Part shown: positions 34,306-45,362 of the stretch, in pieces
How the letters are laid out: each line of letters opens with the position of its first letter
Position numbering within the stretch: the stretch's first letter is position 1
Assembly (NCBI GenBank): GCA_038363925.1
Contig: JAQQWL010000013.1
Span: 2,170,001-2,234,000 of the forward strand
Length of the DNA stretch: 64,000 nt
Origin: Apiospora phragmitis
Taxonomy: Eukaryota; Ascomycota; Sordariomycetes; Amphisphaeriales; Apiosporaceae
Direction of reading: 5' to 3'
Notes under the pieces: model-generated
Database searches by the model: none
Seen by the model: only the letters and a program-made list of their open reading frames with translations
What the model was told of the DNA's origin: nothing
Made by a program: the position numbers and the translations under genes

Positions 34306-36010
34306 ATGGATATCAGTTCAGGGGTCAGTCCAACAACGCAAGTCTTTCATCTAAAGACTCCGCTACCATTCACCACACTCGTTCTAGATCTCGGAGGTGT
34401 CCTATCTTTCTACTCGGCCAACGGCATAGACGACCTCCCCATCTCCCCTTCTCTCCTTAAAATCATTGTCAACTCCCCCGACTGGCACAGTCTCGAGTGC
34501 GGCCGGGTATCCCGTCACGACTGCTTCGAGCGCTTGGCCGCGGAGTTCAAGATCGTGCCCCAAGACCTCGACGAGACCCTCGGGAGACTAGCGGCCACGT
34601 TGACGTACAACCAAGAGCTCGTGGACGCGGTACGCCAACTCAAGGAGGCCGCCGGCGGGAAGCTGCGGGTCCTGCTGGCCACCAACCTCTGCCAGCACGA
34701 CTGGGAGGAGCACCTGCGCCGCACCGTAGAGGGCTGGGAAATTTTTGATCAAATCCTAACCACTTTCGAAGTCGGCGAGCGCAAGCCGGACAAGGCCTTC
34801 TATCGTCGCCTGCTGGACGACGCCAACGCCGATGCCGCCAGTGCCTTGCCGGCCAAGACAGTATTCATCGACAATAAGCCGGAGAACTGTGTGATGGCGG
34901 CACTGCTGGGAATTCACGCCATACAGTTTGAAACGACCGAGGACGTCATGGTGAAGCTCCGGAACATGTTCGGCGACCCCGTAGCGCGTGGCGAGGCTTG
35001 GATGCGGCAACACGCAGGGGGGATGTGGAGCACATCTAGCACAGGCGTTCTGCTCAAGGAGCAGTTTAGCCAGCTGCTCCTCTTTGAGCTCACAGGGGAT
35101 AGGTATGTTAGGATGAAAATTCTGGGATTTCTTGTCACTGCTATGTTTCCTCTGGACACTAACTGGAGCTGTACTCCAGGAGTTTAGCCACCCTTGCCGA
35201 AGGGGGAGCGGAGGTTTTGGAACGTCTTCATTGGGAGAACCTGTTCTAACCACGGCAATTTTCCCCGACGATCTGGATTGCACGACGCTGGGTCTGCTGC
35301 ACGTCGGCGCTGGTTCCGACGAGGTCAAGCATGAAGTACTGGATCAGTACCTCGAGTACCTTCGAGACGATGGCCTATTTTACGTACGTACTAATGTTGG
35401 ATTATAAATTCTCAAGCTTACTATGTCCCCAATGCCGAAATCTAGACATACTTTGACAACAACCGGCCCCGCATCGACCCGGTCGTCTCAGCCAAACGTC
35501 ATCCGCATCTTCTACGCGAGCGGGCGCGGACACGAGGTGCGCCGGACGCTAGACGCCATGATAGCCATGGCCGAGGCACGCGCCTACGAGTTTTCCATGC
35601 ACTACTACATGCACCAGGACTGGTTCTTCTACTACCTATCCGACCTGTGCCGGCGCAACCCAGAACGGGTGGAGCTGGCCAATTCGCGGAGCCTCCTGCG
35701 CGAGCGCCTGGCCGAGCGCAGCAGCGGCAAGCGTGGTTGTGGCACGTGGGATAACGACGCGCTGGCAGCGAGCCTACGCCTCGTCGCCGCGAACAACCTG
35801 GGCATGGACAATCCTCGCGATCTGGAAGTGGTGCTGCGGACGCAACAGCGCGACGGCGCTTGGTCCAAGGAGGCCTGGGTCTGGCGGTACGGGCACGGCG
35901 TCTTGGCCGAGAACCCGGGGCTCATCACCGCATTCGCAGTCAAGGGGCTTCGAGGCGTGTCGGAAAAGCTGAAGAAGGATTTTTGTCTCGCCGAGACTAA
36001 TAGGGAGTGA
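34306..36010 (+). pseudogene. HAD-like / terpene cyclase fusion (drimane-synthase type), two frame breaks
   Basis: ATG at 34306. Residues 22-240 form a HAD fold: motif I LVLDLGGVL (Asp28; the second Asp of DxD is Gly), the Lys motif GERKPDKAFY, and the acidic motif TVFIDNKPENC. A 77-nt intron (35103-35179) links GDR to SLATLAEGG. The C-terminal part is a terpene-cyclase beta-type domain with FPDDLDCTTLGLL in the place of the class II DxDTT acid motif. A 62-nt intron (35384-35445) leads to TYFDNNRPRIDPVV, followed by VIRIFYASGRGHE, YYMHQDWFFYYLSDL, and a TGA at 36008-36010. Fungal proteins with this architecture, such as AstC, cyclise farnesyl diphosphate to drimanyl products. Single-base shifts lie near 35243 and at an AAA run near 35494. 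EthD and UstYa genes lie downstream. Confidence 0.8.
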
Positions 36011-36455
36011 TATTAGTGAGAGTCTGTCAATGCCCAACGTATAACTTTAGATTATTGTGTGATCTGATGATGCTGTGAAAGGTGGGTTGGTGAGCTGCGG
36101 CCCGGTGCTTGGTCGGTCAGGATTCTTATCACGTAATAAAAATAGTCAGATCTTCTCCAATTCCATCGAGTCTATGTCACACACACTGAAGCGTGATCTC
36201 TACGAATTGGGTGATCCAAGCACTCATACCGAGAAAGTCATTTCACCGACACCCGACCTGGTAGTCTTGTCTCTACTGTGTTCACCATTTAGTAGACTCC
36301 GGCGTTGACCCGGATATGTATAATATTAAGACACCGTCATCAGGATTTACGAGAAACAAGCAGATTGAAAACAAGCTCAGTACTTAACAGGATAAAGGAG
36401 TGCCGAGTCCCTAACAATTGCACAGATACATGGTTACACACAGACAACCCCTCTC
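36011..36455. other. Intergenic between convergent genes
   Basis: 445 bp between the 3' ends of the terpene-cyclase fusion and the EthD gene. No open frame of note; it should contain both transcription terminators. Confidence 0.5.
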
Positions 36456-36830
36456 TCATTTCGCCCATTCATTGACCTCCCCAACCACCACGACCTTCGT
36501 CCCTTCGCGGCCCCAGAACCCGTCCTCGTCGGCCTTGATCCGGGCGCTGGCCTCTTCTGCGGCCAAGGCCGCGGTGAATCTCTTCCACCCCGCCTCGTCC
36601 TCGAAGATCTGGGCGACCACGTCGTAGTGCATCGCCTCGGGCTTGCCCATGAGCAGGAGCGGCTGGTCGCCGTCGGCGGCGCGGGCGAGGTACGTCCGCG
36701 TGTGTCGGAGCGGCATCGCGTCGCCGCAGATCTCCTTGACGAGCTGCATGTGCTGTTCGTACCGGGCTTTGAACTAGTCGTGGGAGACGCCGGCCTTGCG
36801 GCCGGCGAAAACCATGATGCTGTAGACCAT
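36456..36830 (-). pseudogene. EthD-domain protein with an early in-frame stop
   Basis: A single 124-codon frame on the minus strand begins MVYSIMVFAGRKAGVSHD, meets a TAG at codon 19 (36774-36776) and continues FKARYEQHMQLVKEICG to a TGA at 36456-36458. The rest has the EthD look: PLRHTRTYLA, DVVAQIFEDEAGWKRFTAAL and EGTKVVVVGEV. EthD proteins are small dimeric ferredoxin-like proteins. In fungi several act as dehydratases or decarboxylases in aromatic polyketide pathways. The family consensus allows Gln or Glu where the stop stands, and CAG to TAG is one CpA-to-TpA change. A TATA-like box lies about 117 bp upstream. Translation could restart at the Met of HMQLVKE (the open frame at 36456-36749), which would lose the first strand. 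Confidence 0.8.
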
Positions 36831-37442
36831 TGCGAAGGCTGGCGTGGCTTGTGTACTGGGGTGGATTGAATGATATGATATGGTCCTCGAGTCTTGTGGT
36901 TTGGTGATGAAGCCATAACACACAGAAGTCCAAGTGGCCCGGCCGGTTTATATATCCCTGAAATACAGCTACAAGCCCAGGAGACGGCTGACCTGGACGA
37001 GAGATGCAGAAAATTCCAGAATATATTCGAAAGTTCCCTTAGATTATAGCGTTGTCCTGCTTATTTGATGTTGTGTAGCCTGTAAACCATACGCAGGATA
37101 AGCGTGGTTACACGACTGGTGCCTAAAAGCAATCAGACACCGAGTGAGTGCATACCCCTGTTAAGTGCATCCAAAGGAAGTAACCAGGGGAGAGTACTGA
37201 AGGTGCGTTCCATTAACGTTTACTCCAGGTTCTGTTGGGAAGTATGTACATGTAGCTACCTCTGCCGAATCCAGCTATCCTGCTACATTGGCAGTGACTA
37301 GTGCATTCCCTCGGAAGCTGCGATGCCACAAACTCAACGCTTCTTCTGGATTGACTTCATCTGGTCTCTCACACTCTAATTCAGTCATCTCCAACTTTTG
37401 GCAATTCCGAGCATTCACTACCTCCAAGACATCGTCACGACC
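36831..37442. other. Divergent promoter region
   Basis: About 610 bp between the divergently transcribed EthD gene and the F-box gene. Apart from the TATA-like box described separately, I see no motif and no supported open frame. Confidence 0.5.
36947..36955 (-). promoter_or_regulatory. TATA-like box of the EthD gene
   Basis: ATATATAAA on the minus strand, about 117 bp before the EthD start codon and followed by a GC-rich CCGGCCGGGCC stretch. Position and sequence suit a core promoter. Confidence 0.4.
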
Positions 37443-38231
37443 ATGTCTACCAACGACAGCAATGGCGCCACTCCGTCCCAGGCCTCGCTATGGGGAATTC
37501 CACTGCCATCAGATCTGGTCGACATGATCGTCGAGTATCTAGACATCCCAAACATCGATTTTCTATCCCGAGTTACCAAGGCGTACAACTCTTACTTCCT
37601 CAGAACCCTATTCAAGCGCCTCAAGAGGATTCCCCTCAACGAAGAGAAATACGAAGGCAGCGTGCTCATGTACGCCGCTCGTACCGGCAATCTTCCGATG
37701 CTCCGACTCGTCGTTGTCGACTAGGAGAGGACTGGCAGCTTGAGCAGGTTGGAACCGAATCACAATTTCCATATCCGGAATAAGAACCAGGAAATGTATC
37801 CCGGACACCCTCTCTACAGCCTGTGCAACCCCATTCACATCACTCAATTTACGGTTCCGGCGATCCTGGGCAGCTATACTCGGTTTACTCCACTATGCAT
37901 GTCAATCATCAACGGCCACCCTGACGCCGCCAAACTCTTGGTCGAATCCGGCGCAAGCGTCATTGTATCCACTCATGGGCTCACCGAAGGCATTTTTGGT
38001 ACATCAACGAGGTTTGTGCGGCCCTTGAACTTCGCCCTGCACAAAATGGCGGAAAGGCCCGACCGCGTGGTTATGCGGAAGTGGATCGAGCTTTTGCGAA
38101 TGCTCTTGGACAGGGGCGCCCCCGTGTGGCCCAACGCACCGTCCGGGACGTCGGCGCTCGGGCAGTCCACCCATCCCCACGTTCCCTACAGGGTCACCAC
38201 CATGCTGGCCGCCCATAGGGGCCGCCCATAG
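37443..38231 (+). pseudogene. F-box/ankyrin-type protein with one in-frame stop
   Basis: One continuous frame from ATG 37443 to TAG at 38229-38231, interrupted only by a TAG at 37722-37724. The N-terminal segment (LWGIPLPSDLVDMIVEYLDI, FLSRVTKAYNSYF) has F-box-like spacing. Then come ankyrin-like pieces: YAARTGNLPMLRLVVVD before the stop, TPLCMSIINGHPDAAKLLVE (GAS) after it, and LLRMLLDRGAPVW. F-box proteins bring targets to SCF ubiquitin ligases, and many fungi have families of F-box/ankyrin genes. The stop follows VVD and precedes ERTGSLSRLE in the same frame, so only one base change is needed to explain it. The family assignment rests on spacing and hydrophobicity, not on strong motifs. 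Confidence 0.6.
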
Positions 38232-38881
38232 GAGAATCGGCAGAGCTAGATTGACGGCAGACCGCGCATACGAGCTAGAATCCACGAGGTCGGCGTCGGC
38301 CTTGCGCTTGGCTCAACAGTGCGTGATGCGAAATCCAACTTCGTATGAAAACAAGCGAAAACTGGTCTTGTTCTGGACCTTGATGATGCGGCCTTGAACA
38401 GCGGAATGAACAGGGGAGTGAACAGCAAGATAAACGGAATAAACAGCGGAATGAACAGCGGTAGGATGGCTCGTAGCATTAAGGAAGTCGAGCGAATGTC
38501 ACGATAGCTGGAATCGGGATAGGTAATTTGTTTACCCAATAGAATTTGGAGTAAACGCCAATACAGACAAGATTATGTTGTCGCTTCATGATTGCCAGGC
38601 GACAGCAGTGGGTGATATGGCCAAGCCCCTTATCTCTATTGACGACGTGATCAGGGCCGGTAGAGCACGTCATTGCTGATTGCTGATTGATGACTAATGT
38701 CGGGTGGGAAAGACCCGAACATTGCTAGGATTTGCGGGTACTTTGAAACCCGACGCGACAACTTTCATCTTCGTTGCTAAGTATATGTATGGTACTACTA
38801 CCTCAGTATACTATAGACTAGAAATCGAATAGAAATTATATATCGATCTAATTCACTCTTATCTAATAATTCCGTTACACA
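38232..38881. other. Intergenic with a short imperfect repeat
   Basis: 650 bp. At 38395-38463 an imperfect 11-14 bp unit (GAACAGCGGAAT and variants such as GAACAGGGGAGT and AAACGGAAT) recurs about six times. The rest holds the promoter of the carrier gene and no supported gene. Confidence 0.5.
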
Positions 38882-40367
38882 ATGGGGGACCTGGAAAACC
38901 AGGAGCAGGCCGGAAACGCCGAGCGCACCCCGCTTCTCGCGCAGCACCAGCAGCACCAGCAGCACCAGCAGCACCAGCAAGCGCAATCGGCACCGCACCG
39001 CCCAACAGAAACGGAAACAGAGCCAAATGGCGACGAGCAGCACGAAGCCGCCGCGCTCCTCGAGCCGCAGCCGCAGGAACCGCCCCGGCAGCACACCCGA
39101 TCCTGGTGGTTCTGGCGGATACTCTGGGCGGTGCTCGCCGCGCTGGTGCTGGCCGTCTTCATCAAGGGCTGGGTGGACGCTAAAGACGTCGATTTCGACG
39201 TCGGCCGTGCCCTGAAGCGCGCCCTGGGCGGCGGCCTGAGCGGCGCCGCCGCCATGGTTTTGCAGGTGTTACTGCTGATGGTTAGTGCAAAAGCCACCAT
39301 CCCCCAACCCCAATGCTACTTGACCAAATACGACCATCCTGCACAGCCAGGACAGTCGATTGGGCTTCGGATGGAATTGAGGAGACAAACTCGATTGAAT
39401 GAAAGGTTCATACGCTTACATAATCATGGCAGCCAATTCGCACCATCATGAACTACCAGTATCGACATGGCACCGGGCTGCGCACCGCCACTAAGACGCT
39501 CTACCGTGAAGGCCGCATCCGCCGGTACTACCAAGGCATGGGTGCCGCCCTCGTCCAAGGCCCCGTCGCTAGGTTCGGCGATACGGCTGCTAACGCGGGC
39601 ATCCTGGCTTTGATGCACTCCAACGGGTACCTGGATACGCTGTCGTCCCCCATCAAGACGATATTTGTGTCGCTTTGGTAAGCAAGCCCGGCCACTCCCC
39701 CCGTGGTGCTGTTCGCGAGCTGCCTTTTTCGTCATATGCTAGCCAATCCTGTTAATCTCTTCCACTTTCGCACAGTGCTGCTGCATTCCGGATGATCCTG
39801 ACACCCATCGACACGCTCAAGACCACCCTGCAGGCCCAAGGTGCTCGTGGGACGTCGTTGCTTCGTCAGAGAGTCAAGACGCATGGTGTGGGCAGTCTCT
39901 GGTGGGGAGCCTTCGCAACCGCCGCGGCCACTTTCGTCGGCAACTACCCCTGGTTCGCGACGGTACGTAGTCTTTACTCACTTTAACCCATCTGGGACCA
40001 TAATCCCCTCTTGGGTATCCGTCGTTGTTGCTGACACTCATGGATCGGCGATGAAAAGTACAACCTCCTTTCCGAAGTGCTCCATGAGCCGCCCCGCCAC
40101 CCCTTGATCGTGTGGCTGCTCCGCATGGCCTTCATCGGCTTCTGCGCGTCCATCATCTCGGACACGGTCTCCAACTCGCTGCGCGTCGTCAAGACCTACC
40201 GCCAGGTCAACGACACCAAGGTCTCGTACTCGGAGGCCGCCCGGCTCGTCGTCCTGCAGGACGGCATCTCGGGGCTCTTCGGTCGCGGACTGAAGACGAG
40301 GATACTGGCAAATGGCTTGCAGGGCATTCTGTTCGCTATCTTGTGGAAGCTGTTCTTGGATCTGTAA
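38882..40367 (+). CDS. Mitochondrial carrier family protein
   Basis: Four exons give 379 residues with no break: 38882-39280, 39433-39677, 39776-39962 and 40059-40367. All introns (152, 98 and 96 nt) have GT-AG ends and compatible phases. The N-terminus is polar with HQQ repeats, then WWFWRILWAVLAALVLAVFI begins the membrane part. Of the three carrier signatures only the second is canonical (TPIDTLKTTLQ). The first reads MPIRTIMNYQY, with Arg for the acidic residue, and the third DTVSNSLRVVKTYRQ. Such proteins exchange metabolites across the inner mitochondrial membrane. The substrate cannot be told from sequence. Similar non-canonical carriers are conserved in Pezizomycotina. It sits between broken genes yet is fully intact, which suggests it is under selection. 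Confidence 0.85.
38942..38982 (+). repeat. CAG-rich repeat coding His-Gln-Gln
   Basis: A 9-bp unit (CAGCACCAG) repeated about four times inside the first exon of the mitochondrial carrier, encoding repeated HQQ in its N-terminal tail. It is a candidate for length variation between strains. Confidence 0.8.
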
Positions 40368-40549
40368 GTTGCTCGTCCTCTCGTGGGGTTTCTTGAGTGG
40401 TTCGAGGTCGGGGGTTCTCATTGTGCTGACTGGTTACTCAGCTGGGAAAAGGAGACAAGCTCATAGGGTGACAGCCCAAGGCTGTCTTCTATGATTTTTC
40501 CCTTTTGACTTAAATCATAGAGGGATGCTGCATATACTCGTAGAAAGAA

Positions 40550-40562
40550 GGGGGGGGGGGGG
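40550..40562. repeat. Run of 13 G
   Basis: An uninterrupted G tract about 180 bp past the stop codon of the carrier gene. It is a likely site of length error or polymorphism. Confidence 0.85.
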
Positions 40563-40712
40563 ATCTGCAAGATACGATTACTAAGGTAGGATGTTGGAAT
40601 GCAACTTACCAAGGAGTCGGCGTTGGGAGCTCATTCGGTCATGACGAACTAAGAGATAATAATCGTAGACAATTTTGAGCCATGTACCAGTCTGAGCACG
40701 TTCTCGAACACG

Positions 40713-42817
40713 CTATTCCATACCTTCCTCCACCCAGCCTCCCGGCATCCAACGCGGCGTCGGATCGACCAGGTCCCAGAAGTCTCCGGCGTATGCCTCC
40801 GTATTGCCAGCTAACAAGAATCGCCAATCCTCTGGGTTTGGGCCGTGAGTAAGGCCAATGTAATACACAGTGGGATGCCGCGTGTTAATGAATGGACTTT
40901 TGATCCCCCCTGCGCGGACATATGCTTCCCACAACGGCACCTCGCTTTCAGACACTGAAGTCAAATCCACTCCGCAGTTCTGCAGCATTTCAAGATACAC
41001 TTTGATAGCCTCATTCATAGACGTGTCGAATCGCATTTATGTGCAACGACGCTCTTTTACAACACCTTCGTCCCAGAATTGGGTAAGCCCTTGCCTCACA
41101 CCGCTCAGCAATTTCAACAGCCATCCGGGTGAAGGTTGCCTTCGTAAATCTTCGTATGAATGATCTGGGATCCGTTGAAGGGAGTCGTCACAGTTACCGG
41201 TGAGGCCAGCATTTGCGAGATCCACCCACAATTCTGTCCAAATGCTACGGACTGAGGCGTCCCGGTCAACAGTCGATCGCCCGATTGCCCGCTCGACATG
41301 TCCGAACACTTTAGTTACCAAGCAACGTTGGTTGGATCCAGAACCGATGATCCCTTGATGGAGGATAACTTTTCGTATCTTTTCTCTCGGAAGAGAGGGG
41401 TCCATTGAGCTCGCCTCCCAATCCAAGATCACGTGCCCAGCAATCCCGTCTCTTATGTCAATAAAGGACTCATGGAAGAACTGAGAGTCAGGCCAGAACG
41501 CTCGTCTCAGAATTTGGAATTCCTTGATTGACCCAGTATAGGAGCTTAAGGATGTGCTGAAGAAAAATTCATCGTCAAGCCTTTGTAATAAATCTTGACG
41601 GTGGTAAGCTCCCACGCTGTCGTTGTTCCACTGCATCGAGACGATAATATAGACTTCTGGTGAAAGGCCCATTTCTTCCAAGTAATTGCCGATCTTCCAC
41701 GCTCCTTCGGCCAATGCGAGCTGTTATTATTAGCTTTGAAGAATACGGTAGATGTAAGCACAACTCACTGAGAACAAGCAATCTTCGGAACTCGTCAGTG
41801 AGTTTCTTAGTAACTGGCATTTGAGAATGAAACGGTCCCTGAGGGCAATATCTCCAGATTGGAGATATCTTTTCAGCCCCTATATATCGTCTTCATCCAT
41901 GATATGAAGAAGCCGATCACCCGCATCTGAGTCCAGCTTGTTGAACTCCTGCAAAAGAGCGAGTCAAGCGCTCTTTCCGAAAGCCACCGGGGCAGCCGAA
42001 CCCTGACCATGCATGACGTGTTCCTACCATATTTTCCTTGTGTGTTCTCCGAATTGATGGCATAGTTCGGGGTTCGGACTTGAATGCAGCCGGTGAGACA
42101 TTCAAGGCCAACAGTAGTACTTGACCGGAACACACCGAGGCGTGTCAGTAAAGCAACATCTGTCCTCGAGGTCTTGTAGTACCCTTTCTGGGACACGTTT
42201 GTTTCCATGTTTGCTTGGTATTCGGTTTGTGGCGACTGTTCCAGTCTTCTGGCAACTACAAGACTGCCTATTACCTCGGCCGCAATGATGCCAGGCTGAG
42301 ACTGTTGTAGTCGTCTATGCCTAAATCAGCAAAGGAAAACCAGACGAACGATATTCATCATCTCGGGTAAGTCTGACATGAGCTCGTTTTGTCGGCAGAG
42401 GCTTGTCAGTTGTAAAGCCAGCATGAGCATCTGCATAGTTGCTTGCATCTGTTTTTCGTGGCGCGAAAGGGCAACTTTCTGCACAACAACTTGGAGGGAG
42501 CGAATCCGCCGATTGAACCCCTTGCTGGACTCCACCTGATGTGTTAAAACCGTCGCCAGCATATCCAGCCCCGAAGCGGCTTGCCGACACTGCTCGGCAG
42601 CGGCAAGCAGTGCGCTGTTGCTCATCGATGGGCCATGGTCGATCTCGGAAAGCAGAGGTGCGAGTACCTATATCTGGCCTAAATGGCGTTGCAAGTCCTC
42701 TGGGACATCTCTAATGTCTTCAAGCAAGGTCTTGATGCAGAAGCCCGTTTTGATGATACCCCCAGCGAACTGGGCAATGCTGATGCCGGAAGCAACCGCG
42801 CCCAATACTCCGGCCAT
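40713..42817 (-). pseudogene. HeLo-like N-terminal domain (STAND/NLR-type) protein, multiply broken
   Basis: On the minus strand, MAGVLGAVASGISIAQFAGG starts at 42817 and leads into IKTLLEDIRDVPEDLQRHLGQI, a TAG (42668-42670), then VLAPLLSEIDHG, and later SSKGFNRRIRSLQVVVQK. This pattern matches the HeLo-like N-terminal domain of fungal STAND proteins, which form pores or signal cell death. Downstream pieces in changing frames include ECLTGCIQVRTPNYAIN and LLHIMDEDDI followed by a TAG (41880-41882). After a roughly 48-nt intron ending about 41722, LALAEGAWKIGNYLEEMG opens a 225-codon frame closed by a TAA (41037-41039). The same frame continues to VDPTPRWMPGGW. No NACHT or NB-ARC domain is visible. 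Three stops and at least one shift make it non-functional, though the N-terminal domain alone could be partly expressed. Confidence 0.72.
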
Positions 42818-44215
42818 CGCTCTGTTCAATACACTGACGCTCGATCGTCCGTGTGTATATCGGGGCAAGGAAATCGTCGCTTGGATCAGCTTCGGAGATG
42901 AGATTGAAGTAGCAGTAGATAAACTTGCCACTCCTCACACACGGCCAGATGAAGAAATGTTTTGGTGTGGTTGAGAGCAGCACCTCCATGATGAATGTGT
43001 GTCTACATGCAGCATGCTTGCATAGCCACAGGCCCCGTGTGTGACAACCTACCAATAGCAACACGGCCCAGTCCTCCATCTAATGCTAAGGCATTTCATA
43101 AGGCAACCGCCTTTGGCAATACGTACCGTAAGGATGGCGTCAGCACCAGATCGTTTACGGGGTATTCTGTGTGACTTCAACCAGTTTGAAGAGGGTAAGA
43201 AACGGAAAATGAAGAGTAATTACTGTTTGCAAAATGGGTTTATCGACTGTGTCAGAGTTGACGGTGGTATATTCTGACCAACCAGGGCAGCATAAATGTC
43301 TTACGCTCCATTCCTAACGCAGCCGCTGCAGGTCTGACAGTACGGACAACGCATCAGCTAAGCGTGTATTGCCACATTTGCCGCTTCGAGGGCGGACTGA
43401 AGTTTTGGCTGCTACCAGGCGACGAATTATGTCAATCTACTCACAGAGGGGACAAACTGATAATGAGGAAACCGCATATTTAGAAAGTTCTGTGAGTACA
43501 GCTTTGTTATCATTATCTTAGTTTCCGAGTCTCTACAATCACTACATGTATCTAGCAACTGGGCGCGTTAGAGTCCTCCCATCATGAAACCCACACATAG
43601 AGTTCTATACCCACGCAACACCACCTCGTGTAGGAGGCGTAACCCGGGAGGTATTGACCGACTTTATCGTTGCAGACTTACTTTTTTGCTCTCAACAAAC
43701 GAGTTGGTGCCTGCTCACCCTTTCCAAGGATCTCTACCGCTTCGTCGGTATATGGATATATTTGAACCTGAGATGATGCAATCTTATCAACACACAAGCC
43801 AACGGTCTTAGTATGATATCATTTTGGAATGTTGACAGAAGCACATGCGGTATACAATGTAAGACTCGAATCCAGTGTCTACATTAATCCAACTATGTAT
43901 TTACAGGCGTCCTTGGTTTAGCGAGAGAACTTGGCAGCGGCATAGTCCGGGGTAGGCCGTGCCTAGCTCCACCAACCTGTCTCAGGCTGCACTTTGAAAC
44001 ATGTTTGGGGATGTGAGAGAAAGCCAAATAAATATAAAGAGAACCGTGCCGCCATCGCTACTTTTCCAATTGAATCCACTTTGTAAATAACATGATTCCG
44101 AGCAAACTTTAGCATCTCGAAAAGACATACCATACTTGAACACAAACACCGCACCACTAGTACGAAGACACACGTTCGTCCGATCAAGTATCACATATCT
44201 TCTTCCACTACAAAC
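42818..44215. other. Intergenic
   Basis: About 1.4 kb with short open frames but no recognisable gene, RNA or repeat. The left part is the 5' side of the HeLo-like gene and the right end is the promoter of the UstYa-like gene. Confidence 0.5.
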
Positions 44216-45362
44216 ATGACAGACCGCGAAGAGTTGCTGTCCGCAGCCTCGAGGGATGACGACGAGAAGTACGAATGGAACAGGGCCGCAGCAGCGCAAG
44301 GTGCCAAGTGGTCCGAAAGACGGACCTGCATGACAACGCTTCAGACTTTCTCCTGGCTGGTCAACATGGTCCTCTTGACAATCAACACTATTGGGCTACT
44401 GTACCTTATTCACTACGCCGGCGCGGGTCGGTTTCCAGGCAGTGCGTCCCCGATACAAGTGGGAGGAGATTACACCAACGCAGGCCCGACTTGTACGTTT
44501 ATTGCCTCTTTACTCATAGTATTAAATAACGACTTGTGCAGCCTTAGTGGAGCTTGACTAATGCCAAGAATATTTCAGTCTCGACCACCGTGCAAAAATG
44601 GAGGGCTGACCCGGACTTCACGCCTCTTTCGGCAACCGAGTTTCTTCAGCCCAAGATACAAGCAAAATGGGAGTCAATCGTGCCAAGTGAGAAACCGACT
44701 TCTGCAATCCTGGTCGGTGGTTGCCAAATATGACTGACTTATGCCTCGTTTCCTGTAGCTGGTTCGAACTTTGGGGAGGATGAAAAAGTATACAACACTA
44801 CCTCGGCTACCCATCAGATACACTGTGTGGTACGTGAACCCATTGCGTCTCGATTTTTGTATCTGCGCGGGCGTGCACTCTTCAGACAAGATAGCTGACG
44901 AAGAAACCACCACGGGCAGTATATCATGGGCAAGATCTTTTCCAGCGTCCTGTCCAACTCCACAGACATCGGCATCCCCTCGGACTACGAGGCCCACTTC
45001 CTGCACTGCGTCGACTACATGCGCCAAGCCGCCATGTGTGCCGGAGACGTCGCCATCGAGCCGCGAGATGATAACGGCAGCCCGGGGCCTGTGACCCTGG
45101 AGAATGCCTTCAATGGGTACCACGGTAAGAATGCTCTATGCGTGATGATATCGTCTACAAAAACAATCAGGCTAACAAGGAGTGATTTCTCCACAACCCA
45201 GTTTGCAAGAACTACGGTCAAGTCAAAAGCTATCTCGAAGGTGAGCCTCTAGCTTCATGGCTGATCACCCCTATTATGAGGTCAAATAAGCTAATCGCCT
45301 ATCAACTTGTTGTAGAACAAGTGAAGGATGGACTACGGAACATTTTGCCTATTGACGATTAG
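44216..45362 (+). CDS. UstYa-family (DUF3328) oxidase
   Basis: Six exons join into 248 residues with no error: 44216-44492, 44579-44686, 44759-44829, 44920-45124, 45202-45240 and 45316-45362. The five introns are 72-90 nt with GT-AG ends. A cytosolic N-terminus precedes one membrane segment (about residues 45-68, FSWLVNMVLLTINTIGLLYL). The two family signatures are present: HQIHC (147-151) and HFLHC (178-182). UstYa-like proteins catalyse oxidative cyclisations or chlorination in fungal pathways such as ustiloxin, asperipin and cyclochlorotine, with the His/Cys motifs thought to bind metal. No precursor-peptide gene with tandem Kex2-type repeats is visible nearby. The closest biosynthetic candidates are the HAD-terpene cyclase fusion about 8 kb upstream and two broken P450s downstream. 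Confidence 0.9.
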
